Of a DNA stretch of 39,300 nt, positions 19,291-27,583 are shown piece after piece; position 1 is the first letter of the stretch; every line of letters begins with the position of its first letter. A program made the position numbers and the translations under genes. The notes under the pieces are model-generated. The model saw only the letters and a list, made by a program, of their open reading frames with translations. It had not been told where the DNA came from and did not search any database. Source of the stretch: Methylobacterium sp. J-070 (GTDB lineage Bacteria > Pseudomonadota > Alphaproteobacteria > Rhizobiales > Beijerinckiaceae). The DNA lies in contig NZ_JAKSXX010000209.1 of assembly GCF_022829385.1 (NCBI RefSeq), positions 1 to 39,300 on the forward strand. The letters run 5' to 3'.

Positions 19291-20718
19291 ATGTCGAGCG
19301 CCGCCCGATCCGAGCCTCTCGCGGGCCCCGGCCACGATGCGGGTCCGATCGGCAGCCCCGTCCCGCTCGCGGCCGCCACCGCGCCGATCACCCGGGTCGG
19401 CCCCCTCGCACTGGGTCTCCTCGGCCTGCAGCACGTGCTGGTGATGTACGCCGGCGCCGTGGCGGTGCCGCTGATCGTCGGGCGGGCGCTCAAGCTGCCC
19501 CCTGAGCAGGTGGCGATGCTGGTGAGCGCCGACCTCTTCGCGGGCGGCCTCGCGACGCTCGTGCAGAGCTGGGGCCTACCCGGGATCGGCGTGCGCATGC
19601 CGGTGATGATGGGTGTGACGTTCGCGGCCGTGACGCCGATGATCGCCATGGGCTCCAGCCCCGAGATCGGTCTCACGGGGATCTACGGCGCCGTGATCGC
19701 GGCCGGCCTGTTCGCGCTGCTCGTGGCGCCCCTGATCGGACGGCTGCTGCCGCTGTTCCCGCCGGTGGTGACCGGCACCATCATCCTCGTGATCGGCATC
19801 TCGCTGATGCGCGTCGGCGTGAACTGGGCGGCGGGCGGACTCGGCAACCCGCGCTACGGCGCACCGCTCTACCTCGCGATCGCGGCCTTCGTGCTGTGCG
19901 TGATCATGGCGATCACGCGCTACGGGACCGGCTTCGTCAACTCGGCGTCCGTCCTCATCGGCATCGTGGCCGGGATGATCGTGGCCGGGTTCTTCGGGCT
20001 GGTCGATCTCGGCCGCGTCGCGGGCGCGCCCTGGTTCGACATCGTGCGCCCCTTCGCGTTCGGCCTGCCGACCTTCGATCCCGTCTCGATCGTCACGCTG
20101 TGCATCGTCATGATCGTCGTGATGATCGAGTCGACCGGCATGTTCCTCGCGCTGAGCGAGATCTGCGCCGATCCGGTCGACGCGGCGCGCCTGACCCAGG
20201 GCCTGCGCGGCGACGGCCTCGGCACGCTGATCGGCGGCCTGTTCAACACCTTCCCCTACACGTCGTTCTCGCAGAACATCGGCCTCGTCGGCGTGACCGG
20301 CGTGCGGACCCGCTACGTCGCGGTGGTGGGCGGGGTCATCATGCTGGGGCTCGGGCTCGTGCCGAAGCTGGCCGCCCTGGTCGAGGCGGTGCCGCAATGC
20401 GTGCTCGGGGGCGCGGGGCTCGTGATGTTCGGCATGGTCGGGGCCACGGGCGCGCGCATCCTCGGCGCCGTGGATTTTGCCGGCAACCGCAACAACCTGT
20501 TCGTGGTCGCGGTCTCGGTGGGCTTCGGCATGATCCCGCTGGTGGCGCCGTCCTTCTTCAAGGAGATGCCGCACGCGCTGCACCCGCTGCTCGAATCGGG
20601 CATCCTGCTCTGCGCCCTCTCGGCCGTGGTCCTGAACCTGTTCTTCAACGGACTCGGCACCACGGAGGCGGCGCGCGCGGCCGCGATCCGGCAGGCCAAG
20701 GCCGCCGAAGCCCACTGA
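19291..20718 (+). CDS. NCS2-family urate/xanthine permease
   Basis: This 475-residue inner-membrane symporter belongs to the XanQ/UacT/PucJ branch of NCS2. Landmarks are the N-terminal LGLQHVLVMYAGAVAVPLIVG, the ISLMRVGVNWAAGG helix and the diagnostic QNIGLVGVTGVRTRYV segment, preceded by NTFPYTSFS. This group moves xanthine and/or urate with protons. It stands 27 nt ahead of uricase, so urate is the best guess. AAGGGGG at 19276-19282 gives a strong ribosome site for the ATG at 19291. A sigma-54-like promoter lies upstream. Confidence 0.93.
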   Translation: MSSAARSEPLAGPGHDAGPIGSPVPLAAATAPITRVGPLALGLLGLQHVLVMYAGAVAVPLIVGRALKLPPEQVAMLVSADLFAGGLATLVQSWGLPGIGVRMPVMMGVTFAAVTPMIAMGSSPEIGLTGIYGAVIAAGLFALLVAPLIGRLLPLFPPVVTGTIILVIGISLMRVGVNWAAGGLGNPRYGAPLYLAIAAFVLCVIMAITRYGTGFVNSASVLIGIVAGMIVAGFFGLVDLGRVAGAPWFDIVRPFAFGLPTFDPVSIVTLCIVMIVVMIESTGMFLALSEICADPVDAARLTQGLRGDGLGTLIGGLFNTFPYTSFSQNIGLVGVTGVRTRYVAVVGGVIMLGLGLVPKLAALVEAVPQCVLGGAGLVMFGMVGATGARILGAVDFAGNRNNLFVVAVSVGFGMIPLVAPSFFKEMPHALHPLLESGILLCALSAVVLNLFFNGLGTTEAARAAAIRQAKAAEAH

Positions 20719-20745
20719 CCCGTCCCGCCCGACTCGGAGATCCCC

Positions 20746-21588
20746 ATGGCGCTCACGGCATCGCGATACGGCAAGGGCCGGGTCCGGGTGATGCGCCTGA
20801 TCCGCGACGGCGACCATCACACGCCCCGCGAGCTGACGCTCACCGTGCTCATGCAGGGGCGCTTCGACGCCGCCTGGACGGAGGGCGACAACCGCGCCTG
20901 CGTGGCCACCGACAGCGTGAAGAACATCGTCAACGTCACGGCGGCCCAAAACCTCGCCCTCGACAAGGAGGCGTTCGTCGCGGCCGTAGCGCGGGTCTTC
21001 CTCGAAACCTACGCGCAGATCGAGGCGGTGACGATCGAGGCCACGGAGACGCGCTGGCTGCGCCACGCGATCGCGGGCGTCCCCCACGGCCATACCTTCA
21101 CCCTGGACGGCAACGGCGTCGGCTACGTCTCCCTCGCGGCGAGCCGGGACGGATCGGTGCTGCGCTCGGGCCTGCGCGGCTTCACCTTCATGAAGACCAC
21201 GCAGTCGGGCTGGGCCGACTTCGTCGACGATCGGTACCGCACGCTGCCGGACACGACCGACCGGATCGCCGCCACCAGCATGGACGCCACCTGGACGTGG
21301 TCCGGCGCGCCCGCCGACTACGCCGACACCAACGCGCGGATCCTGGCGACGCTGATCGCCGTGTTCGGCACCACCTACAGCTACGGCGTACAGGACAGCA
21401 TGTACCGGATGGGCGAAGCGGTGCTCGCGGATGTGCCCGAGGTCTCCGAGATCGCGTTCGCGATGCCGAACAAGCATTACATCCCGCTCAACCTCCAGCC
21501 CTTCGGCCTGGACAATCCCGGCACCGTGTTCCTGCCCACCGACGAGCCGCATGGCCAGATCGAGGCCACGATCGCCCGGCTCGCCTGA
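20746..21588 (+). CDS. Urate oxidase (cofactor-free uricase)
   Basis: This 280-residue enzyme oxidises urate with O2 to 5-hydroxyisourate and H2O2 in the cytosol, without metal or flavin. It shows the T-fold uricase landmarks: SRYGKGRVRVMR with catalytic K10, ACVATDSVKN with T55 of the catalytic dyad, the HGHTF histidine block, and FTFMKTTQSGW. The length is normal for uricase. GGAG precedes the ATG at good distance. The product goes to the UraD-UraH fusion encoded by the divergent gene at 18151-19035. The gene for a catalase that would remove the peroxide is not in the window. The LysR gene begins 38 nt downstream. Confidence 0.96.
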   Translation: MALTASRYGKGRVRVMRLIRDGDHHTPRELTLTVLMQGRFDAAWTEGDNRACVATDSVKNIVNVTAAQNLALDKEAFVAAVARVFLETYAQIEAVTIEATETRWLRHAIAGVPHGHTFTLDGNGVGYVSLAASRDGSVLRSGLRGFTFMKTTQSGWADFVDDRYRTLPDTTDRIAATSMDATWTWSGAPADYADTNARILATLIAVFGTTYSYGVQDSMYRMGEAVLADVPEVSEIAFAMPNKHYIPLNLQPFGLDNPGTVFLPTDEPHGQIEATIARLA

Positions 21589-21626
21589 GCGGGCGCGCCG
21601 TGGGATCGGCGCGCAGGTTCGCCCCC

Positions 21627-22532
21627 ATGCTCCACCACCGGCTGCTCGGCTATCTGGACGAAGTCGCCCGCAGCGGCTCGATCCGGAAGGCGGCGATCCG
21701 GCTGGGCGTCGCATCGAGCGCGATCAACCGCCAGATCCTGGGATTGGAGGCGGAGATGGGCACGCCGCTGTTCGAGCGGCTCCCCCGCGGCCTGCGCCTG
21801 ACCGCCACCGGCGAGATCCTCGTCCGGCACGTGCGCGACACCCTGCGCGAGCACGAACGCATGCTCGCCCAGGCGCGTTCGCTGAAGGGTCTCGACCGCG
21901 GGGAGGTGGCCATCGGCACGATGGCGACCCTGGCCGGCGGCGTGCTCTCGGGGGTGATCCGCGACTTCCGTGAGAACCACCCGCACATCACCCTCAAGGT
22001 CCGCGTCATGACGATCGACGAGATCGTCGAGACGCTCCTGTCGGGCGACGTCGACCTCGCGCTGGCCTACCGGATGCCGCGCAACCCGCAATTGCGGTGT
22101 CTCGCGCGCTTCGAGCACCATCTCGGTGCGGTGATGGCGCCGAACCATCCGCTCGCCGGCCAGTATCACCTCCGCATGGCGCAATGCCTCGACCATCCCC
22201 TGGTGGTTGCCGACGGCTCGATGACCCTGCGCGCCGTGCTCGAGCGGCTGGTCCCGCCGCACGCCATGTTCAGACCGGCGGTCGAGACCAATTCGGTGGA
22301 GCTGATGAAGCGCCTCGCGCAGCAGGTGCCGCACATCACCTTCCTGAACCTGTCGGACATCCGCGAGGAGATCGCCCGCGGAACCCTGGCCTTCACACCC
22401 CTGAGCGACGCGGCGGCGGCCACCCAGGCCGTGTCGCTGGTCCAGCGGGCGCAATCCGCCTGCGACGGACCCACCCACTTGGTCGCGACCCGGATCGGGG
22501 AAGCGTTCGACCGCCACAGCGGCATCGACTGA
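21627..22532 (+). CDS. LysR-family regulator, probably of the urate genes
   Basis: This 301-residue DNA-binding protein has the N-terminal winged helix-turn-helix of LysR regulators (RLLGYLDEVARSGSIRKAAIRLGVASSAINRQILGLE, residues 5-41, with LFERLPRGLRLTATGE following). A periplasmic-binding-like effector domain fills the rest. The gene follows uricase after 38 nt on the same strand, so it is probably co-transcribed. It is likely to sense a purine or ureide and act on the divergent region 19036-19290. The ATG at 21627 was chosen because the HTH begins at the usual distance from it; an in-frame GTG at 21600 is an alternative, and neither has a strong ribosome site. Confidence 0.88.
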   Translation: MLHHRLLGYLDEVARSGSIRKAAIRLGVASSAINRQILGLEAEMGTPLFERLPRGLRLTATGEILVRHVRDTLREHERMLAQARSLKGLDRGEVAIGTMATLAGGVLSGVIRDFRENHPHITLKVRVMTIDEIVETLLSGDVDLALAYRMPRNPQLRCLARFEHHLGAVMAPNHPLAGQYHLRMAQCLDHPLVVADGSMTLRAVLERLVPPHAMFRPAVETNSVELMKRLAQQVPHITFLNLSDIREEIARGTLAFTPLSDAAAATQAVSLVQRAQSACDGPTHLVATRIGEAFDRHSGID

Positions 22533-22629
22533 ACGACGCGTCCGGGAAAGATCCGTGCCAACCGGCACAGGCGCGGCGCCGATTCCGCGCTCTGCCGTAA
22601 ATGTCTGTCAGAACTGCATTTTGCAGGCT

Positions 22630-22676
22630 GGCTCCAAGGGCCCGGCCCGTATTCGCGCGCGCCCGGCTCCAAGGGC
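22630..22676. repeat. Pair of 12-base direct repeats
   Basis: GGCTCCAAGGGC occurs at 22630-22641 and again at 22665-22676, 35 bases apart start to start. A short inverted repeat (CTGCA-TTT-TGCAG) sits just to the left. Both lie in the 263-base gap between the LysR gene and the small exported protein at 22796. The rest of this gap shows no gene. Confidence 0.6.
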
Positions 22677-22795
22677 GTGTGAATTCGCACAACAGGTAGG
22701 CTCGGCGTGTTGGATCGGAAGGCAGCATGCCCAATCTATACGCGTGAGTGAGCCTCGGCCGCGTGGACGGTGGCTCCGACTAGTGGATGCTTCCG

Positions 22796-23056
22796 ATGAC
22801 TTCTCGTCTTCTCGCCGCCGCCGTCCTCGGCCTCTCCCTGACGACCGCCGCCTCCGCGCAGAGCTACACCGCACCGGCCGGCATTCCCGCGGTGACCGCG
22901 CCCGGCGGCCTGGAAGGTCGTGCCGCCGACGCGAACCTCGCGGCGGCGCGGAACGTCAGCACGTACGGCACGAATGTCGAGGTCTCGGTCGGGGAAGTGA
23001 CCACGGGCTCCGTGCGTCGGTCGCACGCGCCGCTCAGGCCCTACGGCGTTCGCTGA
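22796..23056 (+). CDS. Small exported protein with TAPGGLEGRAA motif
   Basis: This 86-residue protein has a signal peptide (MTSRLLAAAVLGLSLTTAASA, cleavage before QSYTAP). The mature part reads PAGIPAVTAPGGLEGRAA followed by ADANLAAARNVSTYG, and it contains no cysteine. The motif is shared with the proteins at 17849-18073 and, more loosely, 17449-17718, and QSYTAP also starts the mature chain of the protein at 5787-6029. An ATG three codons upstream (22787) is equally possible. It belongs to no family I can name. It stands alone between the LysR gene and the second importer operon. Confidence 0.65.
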   Translation: MTSRLLAAAVLGLSLTTAASAQSYTAPAGIPAVTAPGGLEGRAADANLAAARNVSTYGTNVEVSVGEVTTGSVRRSHAPLRPYGVR

Positions 23057-23126
23057 ACACCCGACCCGCCCGGATCGGCCCAAGTCCCGGTACGCGCCAC
23101 TGCAGTGCAGCCGCGCGTTGCCGCGG

Positions 23127-23154
23127 TTTTAGACATGCCGGGACCGCATATTAA
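23127..23154 (+). promoter_or_regulatory. Weak candidate promoter of importer operon 2
   Basis: TTTTAG at 23127-23132 and TATTAA at 23149-23154 are 16 bases apart in an unusually A+T-rich patch upstream of the second importer operon. A perfect 10-base palindrome (CACTGCAGTG, 23098-23107) lies just to the left. Similarity to the sigma-70 consensus is modest. Confidence 0.3.
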
Positions 23155-23286
23155 GCGTTTCTAGACTGAGACATCGTTGGCCCCCGGGGACGCGTGCCGA
23201 AAATCTCGGCTTCGCAGTCTCGGCGCCCCCGCCTAGACTTCGCTCCCAGTCGCCGCCAGCGGGCGGCTGGTCGGGGCGCTCGACGC

Positions 23287-24393
23287 GTGGCACATCTTCC
23301 CTTCACCCGCCGTTCCCTGCTCGGGGCCGCCGCGCTCGTCGGGCTCGACGCCGCATCGGGCTCCCGCGCCCGGGCCGCCGCGACCCTGACGGTCGGCTTC
23401 ATCTACGTCGGACCGAAGGACGATTACGGCTACAACCAAGCGCACGCCCAGGCCGCCAAGGCGCTGAAGGGCCTGAGCGGCGTCGAGATCACCGAGGAGG
23501 AGCGGGTCCCGGAGACCAACGCCGTCGAGAAGACCATGGAGAGCATGATCAACCTCGACGGGGCGACGCTGCTCTTCCCGACCTCGTTCGGCTACTACAA
23601 TCCCTACCTCCTGGCCGAGGCGCGAAAGAACCCGAAGATCCAGTTCCGCCATTGCGGCGGCCTCTGGACCGAGAAGGATCCCCCGAACGCCGGCTCGTAC
23701 TTCGGCTATATCGCGCAGGGCCAGTACCTCAACGGGATCGTGGCGGCCCATGCCACCAAGTCCAAGCGCATCGGCTTCGTCGCGGCCAAGCCGATCCCGC
23801 AGGTGCTCAACAACGTCAACGCCTTCCTGCTCGGCGCCCGCAGCGTCGATCCGGCGATCACCTGCCAGGTGATCTTCACCGGGGAATGGTCCCTGGCCGT
23901 CAAGGAGGCGGAGGCGACGAACGCCCTGGTCGACGGCGGCGCCGACGTCATCACCTGCCACGTCGACAGTCCGAAGGTCGTCGTGGAGACCGCGGCCCGG
24001 CGCGGCGCCTTCGTGTGCGGCTACCACGTCGACCAGTCGCCCCTGGCGCCCCAGAAATACCTCACGGGGGCCGAGTGGAACTGGCTGCCCATCTACAAGG
24101 ATGCGATCGCCGCGATGCAGGCCGGCAAGGTGCCCGAGCACTTCGTCCGCGGGGGCCTCGCCGACGGGTACGTCAAGATGAGCCCCTACGGCCCGGCGGT
24201 CGCCGACGGGGCCCGGCGCAACGCCGACGCCGTCAAGGCCGAGATGCTGAAGGGCGGCTACGAGATCATCAAGGGCCCGCTCAAGGACAATGCCGGCCGC
24301 GAGGTCCTGCCGGCCGGCAAGGCCTATCCCGAGAAGGCCGCCGAGCTCGAGAGCACGAACTACCTCGTCGACGGCGTGCGGGGCTCGGTCTGA
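23287..24393 (+). CDS. BMP-family ABC substrate-binding protein with Tat-type signal (system 2)
   Basis: This 368-residue periplasmic protein is a paralogue of the binding protein at 16326-17390. It shares VGFIYVGPKDDYGYN at the start of the mature chain, LLFPTSFGYYNPYL and VDPAITCQVIF. Its signal peptide is different: FTRRSLLGAAALVGLDAASG carries a twin-arginine followed by a mild hydrophobic stretch, which suggests export by Tat in folded form. The GTG at 23287 was chosen because it puts the RR near the N-terminus; an in-frame GTG at 23194 would give an unusually long leader. It is the first gene of an operon with two permeases, an amidase, biuret hydrolase and the ATPase. The cargo may therefore be an amide or ureide rather than a nucleoside. 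Confidence 0.9.
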   Translation: MAHLPFTRRSLLGAAALVGLDAASGSRARAAATLTVGFIYVGPKDDYGYNQAHAQAAKALKGLSGVEITEEERVPETNAVEKTMESMINLDGATLLFPTSFGYYNPYLLAEARKNPKIQFRHCGGLWTEKDPPNAGSYFGYIAQGQYLNGIVAAHATKSKRIGFVAAKPIPQVLNNVNAFLLGARSVDPAITCQVIFTGEWSLAVKEAEATNALVDGGADVITCHVDSPKVVVETAARRGAFVCGYHVDQSPLAPQKYLTGAEWNWLPIYKDAIAAMQAGKVPEHFVRGGLADGYVKMSPYGPAVADGARRNADAVKAEMLKGGYEIIKGPLKDNAGREVLPAGKAYPEKAAELESTNYLVDGVRGSV

Positions 24394-24458
24394 AGCCGCC
24401 TGGCACGCTTTCTGCGGTTTGCCGCCACTCGGAGACCAACCGCGGAGGAGCGTGAGAC

Positions 24459-25616
24459 GTGGTCGCGGATGCCGCCCCATCGAGGCTCGCCGCCGCGCGG
24501 CCGGGCACCCCGCTCGGCCTCCAGATCCGCGCCTGGCTGGCGCGACACTTGGAGGCCGTCGTGATCCCGGTCGGAGCCGCGGTTCTGGGCTTCCTGCTGT
24601 TCGGCCTGTTCCTGACGGCCCTCGGCAAGTCGCCGCTCCAGCTCGTCGAGATCGTCTGGCGCGGGGGCTTCGGCTCGCCCTTCGCCCTCGGCAACAGCCT
24701 GCAGCGGGCCGCGCCGCTCCTGTTCGCCGCCCTCTGCGTGGCGCTGCCGGCCCGGCTGGGCCTCGTGGTGATCGGCGGCGAGGGCGCGATCGTGCTCGGC
24801 GGCCTCGCGACGGCGGCGGCGGCCCAGCCGCTCGCCGGCTTCCCCGCGCCCCTGGCGGTCCCCCTGATGGCCGGGGCGGCCGCCCTCGCCGGGGCCGTCT
24901 GGATCGGCGCGGTGGGGTGGCTCCAGGCCTACCGCAACGTCAACGCGACCATCGCCAGCCTGCTCATGTCCTACATCGCGATCGCGCTGGCCAACCACCT
25001 GATCGAAGGCCCCCTGCGGGATCCGGCGAGCCTCAACAAGCCGTCGACGCTGCCGGTCGGCGACGCCTTCATGCTCGGCCCCATGCCGGTGATCGGCGTG
25101 CACTGGGGGCTCGGCTGCGGGATCGTCGCCTGCGTGATCGCCTACGTGCTGATGGACCGCACCACCCTCGGCTTCGCGGCACGGATCGCGGGCGGCAACG
25201 TGCGCGCGGCGCAGATCCAGGGCCTGCCGGTCGGACGCCTCATCGTCGGCTTCACGGCCCTCGGCGGCGCCTTCGCGGCGCTCGCCGGCTACTTCGAGGT
25301 GGCGGCGGTCCAGGGCACCGCCAACGGCACGCTGGCGGCGGGCTACGGCTACACCGGCATCCTGGTCGCGTTCCTGGCCCGGCAGAACCCCCTCGCCATC
25401 ATGCCGGTCGCCGTCCTGCTCGGCGGCATCGAGGCGTCGAGCGGGCTGATCCAGCGCCGGATGCAGCTGCCCGACGCGACCGTGCTGGTCCTCGAAGGCC
25501 TGCTGTTCCTCGTGGTCCTCCTGAGCGAGACGCTCTACGGCCGGTTCAAGCTCTTCAACCCGCATCTCTGGGCCGAGAAGCGCGCGGCGACGCCCGCGGC
25601 CCCGGTCCCGGCGTGA
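24459..25616 (+). CDS. BMP-type ABC importer permease A (system 2)
   Basis: This 385-residue inner-membrane permease is the counterpart of the one at 14298-15374. It contains RAAPLLFAALCVALPARLGLVVIGGEG, VNATIASLLMSYIAIALANHL, and GYGYTGILVAFLARQNPLA before the last helices, as is usual for the family. GTG is the start, with GGAGGAG at 24444-24450 placed eight bases before it. The next permease gene begins ten bases after its stop, so both are surely co-transcribed. Confidence 0.92.
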   Translation: MVADAAPSRLAAARPGTPLGLQIRAWLARHLEAVVIPVGAAVLGFLLFGLFLTALGKSPLQLVEIVWRGGFGSPFALGNSLQRAAPLLFAALCVALPARLGLVVIGGEGAIVLGGLATAAAAQPLAGFPAPLAVPLMAGAAALAGAVWIGAVGWLQAYRNVNATIASLLMSYIAIALANHLIEGPLRDPASLNKPSTLPVGDAFMLGPMPVIGVHWGLGCGIVACVIAYVLMDRTTLGFAARIAGGNVRAAQIQGLPVGRLIVGFTALGGAFAALAGYFEVAAVQGTANGTLAAGYGYTGILVAFLARQNPLAIMPVAVLLGGIEASSGLIQRRMQLPDATVLVLEGLLFLVVLLSETLYGRFKLFNPHLWAEKRAATPAAPVPA

Positions 25617-25626
25617 GGGCCGCGCC

Positions 25627-26550
25627 ATGAGCGGCGACCTCGGCCTCTGGACGGTGCCCCTGGCGATGATCGGCGGGGCGATCCGCGTCTCGACGCCCTT
25701 CCTGTTCGTGAGCCTCGGCGAGACCATCACCGAGCGCTCGGGCCGGATCAACCTCGGGCTCGAGGGCACCCTGGTCCTCGGCGCGATGGCGGCCTACGGC
25801 ACCGCGGTGCTGACCGGCTCCCCCTGGGCGGGCGTCGCCGTCGCCGGGCTGGCGGGGGGCGTCCTCGGCCTGCTGCACGGGTTCGTCTGCAGCTTCCCCC
25901 GGGTCAACGACGTGGCGATCGGCATCGCCCTGATGCTGTTCGGCACCGGGCTGGCCTTCTTCTTCGGCAAGCCGTTCATCCAGCCGTCGGCGCCGCCCCT
26001 GCCGGCGATCCCGTTCGGGGCGTGGTCGGACCTGCCGCAGGTCCAGGCGGCCCTGCGCGTCAACGTGCTGTTCCTCGCCGGCGCGGCGCTCTCCGTCGCG
26101 CTCTGGTGGGGGCTGCGCAACACCCGGGCGGGGCTGGTCCTGCGCGTCGTCGGCGACAGCGCCGACGCGGCCCGCGCCCTGGGCTACGACGTCGACCGGG
26201 TGCGCCTCGTCGCCACCGGGGCCGGCGGCGTGCTCGCCGGGATCGGCGGCGCCTACCTGTCGCTCTACTATCCGGGGTCCTGGAACGAGGGGATCTCCTC
26301 CGGGCAGGGCCTGATGGCGGTGGCGCTGGTGATCTTCGCGCGCTGGAACCCGCTCGCCTGCTTCGGGGCGGCGCTCCTGTTCGGGGGCGCCGGCGCGCTC
26401 GGCCCGGCCCTGCAATCGGTGGGCGTCTCGCAGGGCTACTACCTGTTCTACGCCGCCCCCTACGTGCTGACCCTCGCCCTCCTGATCGCCACCTCCTCGC
26501 CCGACCGGGCGCTGGCCGGGGCCCCGGGCGAACTGTCCCTGTCGAAGTGA
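25627..26550 (+). CDS. BMP-type ABC importer permease B (system 2)
   Basis: This 307-residue inner-membrane permease pairs with permease A to form the channel. It shows the family hallmark SLGETITERSGRINLGLEG near the N-terminus, then VNDVAIGIALMLFGTGLAFFFG and the VVGDSADAARALGYDV loop. Its closest partner in the window is the permease at 15371-16297. The amidase gene starts ten bases after its stop. Confidence 0.92.
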   Translation: MSGDLGLWTVPLAMIGGAIRVSTPFLFVSLGETITERSGRINLGLEGTLVLGAMAAYGTAVLTGSPWAGVAVAGLAGGVLGLLHGFVCSFPRVNDVAIGIALMLFGTGLAFFFGKPFIQPSAPPLPAIPFGAWSDLPQVQAALRVNVLFLAGAALSVALWWGLRNTRAGLVLRVVGDSADAARALGYDVDRVRLVATGAGGVLAGIGGAYLSLYYPGSWNEGISSGQGLMAVALVIFARWNPLACFGAALLFGGAGALGPALQSVGVSQGYYLFYAAPYVLTLALLIATSSPDRALAGAPGELSLSK

Positions 26551-26560
26551 GGGCGTGCCG

Positions 26561-27583
26561 ATGAACGGGCTCGGTGGATTGAACAAGGCGCCCGACGGCG
26601 TGGTGATCGGCCTGGTGCAGTCGCAGCTGCCGCGGATCGAGACCCGCGCCGACATCGCCAGGCAGACCGACCGGATCGTCGCGCTGGTCGCCAAGGCGCG
26701 CGCCAACCTCGCCACCATGGACCTCGTCGTGTTCCCGGAATACGCGCTCCACGGCCTGTCGATGGACACCCGGCCGGAGATCCTGTGCACCCTCGACGGC
26801 CCCGAGGTGGCGGCGTTCAAGCGCGCCTGCGCGGAGAACCGGATCTGGGGCTGCTTCTCCATCATGGAGGCCAACCCGGGCGGGAACCCGTACAATTCCG
26901 GGCTGATCATCGACGATCGCGGCGAGCTGAAGCTCTATTACCGCAAGATGCACCCCTGGGTGCCGGTCGAGCCCTGGGAGCCCGGCAACCTCGGGATTCC
27001 CGTGATCGCGGGGCCGAGGGGCGCCAAGCTCGGGCTGATCATCTGCCACGACGGCATGTTCCCCGAGATGGCGCGGGAATGCGCCTACCGGGGCGCCGAG
27101 ATCATGATCCGCACCGCCGGCTACACCGCCCCGATCCGCGAATCCTGGCGGTTCACCAACCAGGCGAACGCGTTCTGCAACCTCATGGTCACCGCCAACG
27201 TCTGCCTGTGCGGGTCGGACGGCACGTTCGACTCCATGGGCGAGGGCATGATCTGCAACTTCGACGGGTCCGTGATCGCCCATGGGACCACGGGCCGCGT
27301 CGACGAGATCATCACGGCCGAGGTGCGGCCCGACCTCGTGCGCGAGGCGCGCGTCCACTGGGGCGTCGAGAACAACATCTACCAGCTCGGCCATCGCGGC
27401 TACACGGCCGTGCAGGGCGGCGCGCAGGACTGCCCCTACACCTACATGGCCGACCTCGCGGCCGGGCGGTACCGGGTGCCCTGGGAGGATCAGGTCCGGG
27501 TGACCGACGGGACCGGCTGCGGCTTCCCGGCCCCGACCCGCCGCTACGCCGGCGCGTCGGACGCGCGGGAGGCGGCCGAGTGA
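26561..27583 (+). CDS. Formamidase-like nitrilase-superfamily amidase
   Basis: This 340-residue enzyme strongly resembles the AmiF formamidases, which cleave formamide to formate and ammonia. The triad E60 (in VVFPEY), K129 (in YYRKMHPW) and C162 (in ICHDGM) is present, and the spacing of K and C (33 residues) is as in Helicobacter AmiF. Other family blocks are CFSIMEANP, WEPGNLGIPV, ENNIYQLGHRGY and PWEDQVRV. The ATG at 26561 has GAGGG at seven bases. The stop overlaps the GTG start of the biuret hydrolase by four bases, so the two enzymes are made together. In this context the true substrate may be another formyl-amide, such as N-formylbiuret or formylurea; this is inference. Confidence 0.85.
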   Translation: MNGLGGLNKAPDGVVIGLVQSQLPRIETRADIARQTDRIVALVAKARANLATMDLVVFPEYALHGLSMDTRPEILCTLDGPEVAAFKRACAENRIWGCFSIMEANPGGNPYNSGLIIDDRGELKLYYRKMHPWVPVEPWEPGNLGIPVIAGPRGAKLGLIICHDGMFPEMARECAYRGAEIMIRTAGYTAPIRESWRFTNQANAFCNLMVTANVCLCGSDGTFDSMGEGMICNFDGSVIAHGTTGRVDEIITAEVRPDLVREARVHWGVENNIYQLGHRGYTAVQGGAQDCPYTYMADLAAGRYRVPWEDQVRVTDGTGCGFPAPTRRYAGASDAREAAE

